NCBI RefSeq assembly: GCF_035762065.1
Contig: NZ_DASTPW010000045.1
Coordinates: 33,397-97,396, forward strand
Source of the DNA: Methylibium sp035762065
Lineage (GTDB): Bacteria > Pseudomonadota > Gammaproteobacteria > Burkholderiales > Burkholderiaceae_C
Length of the DNA: 64,000 nucleotides
Reading direction: 5' to 3'
Of the stretch, positions 61,225-64,000 are shown in pieces. The notes beneath the pieces were generated by a model. It was not told the origin of the DNA. It saw only the letters and a program-made list of their open reading frames with translations, and ran no database searches. Within the stretch, counting starts at the first letter, position 1; each line of letters opens with the position of its first letter. Both the position numbers and the translations under genes were made by a program.

Positions 61225-61989
61225 TTATATTATTCCAAAGCCGTTTATCGGGCGGCCGGGATACACAGACTGAATTGATTTTGGTGCCTCCTTGCCGGCG
61301 ACCTGCAAGAGCTGAATCGCGAGGTCTACCAGCTCGTAGATGGAATCTGTTCCAGCTTTCATGGTATGTGTAAGGCGCAAGCCAACAGCCTTTGCAAGGA
61401 CATCTCCGGACACACCCTGCTCCATATCTATACCGCTGACCTCAATCTTGGGCTGAAGCTCGTCACGGTGCACTTGATTTCGCTGGTTGATTGCATCTAC
61501 AGCCGAGTGGAAGGCGTCGTGGGCCAAGATAAGCTGCATGAGCGCTTCGGCCGCCGCCGTTCGAGCGAAGTATGCGTACTGCGCCCAGTCAACTTGCAAG
61601 TTGCTAAGCTTTAAGGGAAGAACTGGCGGCAACGCGAAGTGCCGCGCAGTATTCGCCCGTTCGGGTTCGAGGATCTGTTTGCGATATGCCAACAGAGCAT
61701 TCAACTGACGCATCAGCACGAGCATCATTCCGTTGACCGAATCTACCTTAACCGAGACTTGTTCTACTTGGCGTGATTGCTCAGCGAGTGAATGCTGCCG
61801 ATAAACCACCCAGGCAGCAGCGAATATCGCGCCGATCGATCCGACAGCTTGGACCCATGCTGCAGTGGCGGTATGCAACATAAAGTCTTTGAATGTCGGC
61901 CACCCGAGACGCTCTGCCAAAAGGATTAAAAAGACTCCATTTATGCCGATACAGCTAAATCCATAAATTGCCATCCGTTCCATGGGCAT
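61225..61989 (-). CDS. Cassette-encoded two-helix membrane protein with coiled coil, unknown
   Basis: A 254-residue protein: two N-terminal membrane helices (about 7-24 and 42-62, TAAWVQAVGSIGAIFAAAWVVY), then a helical soluble domain (about 63-254) including RQHSLAEQSRQVEQVSVKVDSVNG and KVFHSAVDAI-type segments. The form resembles membrane proteins found as accessory or defence-associated cassette products, but no family is recognised. A second ATG two codons in is an alternative start. Confidence 0.75.
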   Translation of the reverse strand: MPMERMAIYGFSCIGINGVFLILLAERLGWPTFKDFMLHTATAAWVQAVGSIGAIFAAAWVVYRQHSLAEQSRQVEQVSVKVDSVNGMMLVLMRQLNALLAYRKQILEPERANTARHFALPPVLPLKLSNLQVDWAQYAYFARTAAAEALMQLILAHDAFHSAVDAINQRNQVHRDELQPKIEVSGIDMEQGVSGDVLAKAVGLRLTHTMKAGTDSIYELVDLAIQLLQVAGKEAPKSIQSVYPGRPINGFGII

Positions 61990-62004
61990 AACCTTACTTG
62001 TGGC

Positions 62005-62097
62005 ACCTAACGTCGGAGTTGACCGGCGACCGGCGGAAAGGATCGGAGCGAAGCGAAGGACCGCCGCCGGGCGTCCGCGTCGAACGACCTGTTAGAC
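62005..62097 (-). repeat. attC site 3
   Basis: A 93-base site bounded by ACCTAAC and GTTAGAC. The TTA inside the GTTAGAC end is the stop codon (TAA) of the OLD-family gene read on the minus strand, a common cassette arrangement. Paired internal arms include GGCGACCGGCGG / CCGCCGCCGGGCGTCC. Confidence 0.85.
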
Positions 62098-63777
62098 CGC
62101 TGAATCTTCTGTCGTCGAGATGCTGGCGAAAACACGGGCAAGAACCTTTCTGAAGCCGGCAAGATCTGGCGCTCCCGACAGTTCTACTGCACGTTCAGCC
62201 AATCCTTTCTTAAAGGTTTCGCGAAAGGAAAAGGCGGTGATGTTGTCGTTCGTGTCTTCTACAAGCTCGACCTGTGCAGGACGCTCTTTGGCCAAGGCCC
62301 GCTTCACTCGATCGGAGCACAGATTCTCAGTGTCGACTGGAAGCTGAAAGTAGTCGGTATTTGCCTTCCAAGTCGCTCCATCGCGCTTCGCTCGCCCGAG
62401 CAACCCGGCCAGCGCCTTCGCGCCCGCCGTGTCCCCGTCGATGATCAAACGAATCGTAGTGGCACCATCACTGTAGGTGCGGAGCGATTCGAAGAGGTAG
62501 GTCGCTGAAGTCGCGTTGCCTGCTGGAAAGAACTTCACGTCGTATGAAGGGACTGGAAACTCACTTGCCAACTTCTTCAACGCGCCTGCCAGGAGAATTT
62601 CGTCGCTAGGACCTTCTACAACGACATTCAATGGAAAGAGAGCCATCGAGTCCAGCAATGTGACACCGAGGGTCTGTCGCGCCAGGTCATAGTCTTTGCC
62701 CACCACATAGGTCGAGTGAGGACTGGCGGAGTGTTTGTCTACGACCCAAGTAGCGGAAGCGACCTTGTCACGAACAACGAAGTGCGGACAGTGAGTTGTG
62801 ATAACAGTTTGAACTTCTTGCGCGAAGCGTGCCATGACCCCTGCCATCTCGCGCTGCTTGCTGGGATGGAGGAAGGATTCAGGCTCCTCGATGGCCCATA
62901 TAAATGTCACCCTCGCGTTATGTCGCTGGGGATGGTTGTCGGCAAGAAACTTCAGGAGAAAGATCAAGCTGCTGGTCTGTATCCCCGCCCCCTTCGACCG
63001 AACGCCGGTCTCGGCGGTGTCGCTTATCACCGCAGTCAAACTCGGAAGCATCTCCTCCAAGTTTGAGAATGGGAGCCGAAGCTTCAAATGACGAATCTCC
63101 TTGAACACCTCACGTACAGAATGCGTTACAGAGTTGGAGGTTGACTCCAACTCTGGCTGCAGCTTCTGCATAAGGACTTCAATCGCGGCGTTGATCTCTC
63201 GTCTGCTCTTCGTAGCTCCGCTCCAGCCACTGAAGATGGTGCGGATCAACTCAGACCCAATCTCCCGGTTGATGCTTTCCAGTGAATCGCGGCCGACGGG
63301 GATGTACTTGAACGCCACGGATTGACGGACCGCATCGCGAACTTTTTCGATCAGAGTCCGGTTGATGTTCTTAACGCCGAGCTTTCCGATGAACTGCCAA
63401 GATTCGACGCCGTGCTTGGAATAAGAAAGCCGAAGCGAAAGGAGCTCGCCATCCAGACGGCCTTGGGTGGATTCAGCTTCAAGTTCATCTAGGGCGCGGG
63501 CAATCAGGACTTCCTTCTTTAGCTCATAGGAGACCGTCACGGTGATCTTCGTCTGATCTCCTTTCGACAGATTCCCACCCTTTGGGTAGTCAAGGTCTGT
63601 CGTGTAGGGAGCGCCCTCAACCTGGCCCGTGAAAAATAAGTTCAATGCTCGAAGGATGTTCGATTTTCCGGAGTTGTTTGGTCCGACGATCGCGGTCAGA
63701 TTGCCAAACTCCATTCGCAGGGGCATTCCCACGATGGACCGGAAGTTTTGTACTTCCACAGACTTTAATGCGAGCAT
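62092..63777 (-). CDS. OLD-family ATP-dependent endonuclease (AAA + TOPRIM)
   Basis: A 561-residue protein of the OLD (overcoming lysogenisation defect) family. An N-terminal ABC-type ATPase domain has Walker A GPNNSGKSN at 32-40, Walker B-like FIWAIEEPESFLHP near 292-305 and the His switch TTHCPHF near 327. The C-terminal TOPRIM nuclease domain has the metal Glu388 in VVEGPSDEILL and Asp447/Asp449 in LIIDGDTAG. The family includes phage P2 OLD and GajA of Gabija. No GajB-like helicase or reverse transcriptase follows, so a class 1 OLD acting alone is likely. Its gene fills one integron cassette and probably gives phage or foreign-DNA defence, by inference. Confidence 0.9.
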   Translation of the reverse strand: MLALKSVEVQNFRSIVGMPLRMEFGNLTAIVGPNNSGKSNILRALNLFFTGQVEGAPYTTDLDYPKGGNLSKGDQTKITVTVSYELKKEVLIARALDELEAESTQGRLDGELLSLRLSYSKHGVESWQFIGKLGVKNINRTLIEKVRDAVRQSVAFKYIPVGRDSLESINREIGSELIRTIFSGWSGATKSRREINAAIEVLMQKLQPELESTSNSVTHSVREVFKEIRHLKLRLPFSNLEEMLPSLTAVISDTAETGVRSKGAGIQTSSLIFLLKFLADNHPQRHNARVTFIWAIEEPESFLHPSKQREMAGVMARFAQEVQTVITTHCPHFVVRDKVASATWVVDKHSASPHSTYVVGKDYDLARQTLGVTLLDSMALFPLNVVVEGPSDEILLAGALKKLASEFPVPSYDVKFFPAGNATSATYLFESLRTYSDGATTIRLIIDGDTAGAKALAGLLGRAKRDGATWKANTDYFQLPVDTENLCSDRVKRALAKERPAQVELVEDTNDNITAFSFRETFKKGLAERAVELSGAPDLAGFRKVLARVFASISTTEDSAV

Positions 63778-63810
63778 GGGTTGCTATTGTGCTCGACGGC
63801 GCATCGGGCG

Positions 63811-63867
63811 GTCTAACGTTAAAGGTAAGCGGCGACGTAAGGCGTCCGCTTCAGCGGCTGGTTAGGG
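63811..63867 (-). repeat. attC site 4
   Basis: A 57-base, short attC bounded by GTCTAAC and GTTAGGG (read on the plus strand). On the minus strand the R' core is a perfect GTTAGAC while the outer R'' copy CCCTAAC has one deviation, as is usual. The centre has AGCGGCGACG / CGTCCGCT pairing. It begins the OLD cassette 34 bases before its start codon. Confidence 0.8.
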
Positions 63868-64000
63868 CAGCGATGCCCACCAAAGCAAGGCGAGTACGAG
63901 TAACGCATAAAACAAAACTCCGACGAGCGAAAGGCCTGTTGGAGTGAATACGCGTTGGCCATCCCGCTTGAACGACAAAGCCCCCGCAGGCCCGTAAATG
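63862..64000 (-). CDS. Cassette-encoded membrane protein, 3' part only
   Basis: The last 45 codons of a minus-strand gene entering from the right edge. They end in one membrane helix (TGLSLVGVLFYALLVLALLWWASLP) and the TAA stop lies inside attC site 4. The visible part is too short for a family call. It confirms that the array continues beyond the window. Confidence 0.7.
   Translation of the reverse strand, partial: IYGPAGALSFKRDGQRVFTPTGLSLVGVLFYALLVLALLWWASLP

Larger units (their letters stand above)
60250..64000 (-). mobile_element. Tail of a chromosomal integron cassette array
   Basis: Four attC-like sites separate single-gene cassettes, all genes being on the minus strand with an attC at their 3' ends. 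Each site read on the minus strand ends in a perfect R' core GTTRRRY (GTTAGGC, GTTAGGC, GTTAGGT, GTTAGAC). The lowest site is the distal end of the array. The integrase and attI should lie beyond the right edge. There are three complete cassettes of about 0.87, 0.88 and 1.8 kb and one partial. Base composition is lower in GC than the flanking genes. If no integrase exists nearby it would be a cluster of attC sites lacking an integrase. Confidence 0.85.

Noticed and set aside
62092..63777. Complete Gabija system
   Set aside because: The OLD protein resembles GajA in layout, but no GajB-like UvrD helicase gene is next to it.

Overview
This is a GC-rich, gene-dense chromosomal segment from a Gram-negative betaproteobacterium of the order Burkholderiales. 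The grounds are a Burkholderiales-type porin, the thrS-infC-rpmI-rplT-pheS-pheT-ihfA-merR-tRNA-Pro block, and the general protein style. The Leptothrix/Rubrivivax/Methylibium/Rhizobacter group fits best by inference. The genus cannot be fixed from the sequence alone. No rRNA, IS element, prophage or CRISPR array was seen.

Layout. 0-5.4 kb: signalling genes (an operon of an unknown protein, a KaiC-type double ATPase and a truncated diguanylate cyclase, then a hybrid histidine kinase). 5.4-10.2 kb: MFS transporter, dusA, a small membrane protein, an EamA transporter and galE. 10.2-13.8 kb: two genes behind HrpB/HrpX-type PIP boxes, a zinc-peptidase-like candidate effector and an HD-GYP phosphodiesterase with a disordered effector-like leader. 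13.8-19.35 kb: thiC-thiO-thiS-thiG-thiDE behind a TPP riboswitch. 19.4-25.8 kb: a putrescine catabolic operon using the gamma-glutamyl route. 26-35.5 kb: a polar amino-acid ABC importer with amidase, ornithine-cyclodeaminase-like and D-amino-acid-dehydrogenase-like enzymes, two binding proteins and a porin, followed by a GlxA-type regulator. 36.9-39.8 kb: one protein carrying two complete alanine racemases in tandem behind a TAL-effector-like leader. 40.1-45.8 kb: mxaRSACKL, the methanol-dehydrogenase maturation set. 45.9-47.3 kb: isocitrate lyase. 47.3-55.3 kb: the thrS-infC-rpmI-rplT-pheST-ihfA translation block, with a threonine-rich leader peptide and attenuator in front of thrS. 55.3-59.8 kb: lapE/tolC-like, lapG and lapD, which control adhesin retention by c-di-GMP. 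60.2-64 kb: the tail of a chromosomal integron cassette array with four attC sites, read on the minus strand, including an OLD-family nuclease cassette.

How the parts connect. Three proteins (the zinc-peptidase-like protein, the HD-GYP protein and the double alanine racemase) share a Ser/Pro/Arg-rich leader without a secretory signal, which is typical of type III effectors. Two of them have a TTCG-N16-TTCG box with a -10-like hexamer exactly 31 bp downstream. The third has a one-mismatch version with the same spacing. This suggests the cell carries an Hrp-type type III secretion system outside the window and that these are undescribed members of its regulon. c-di-GMP is a second theme (diguanylate cyclase, HD-GYP protein, LapD/LapG). 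The D-amino-acid-type catabolic cluster next to the double racemase could form a make-and-recover loop, which is speculation. The integron tail appears to bring in defence and membrane functions.
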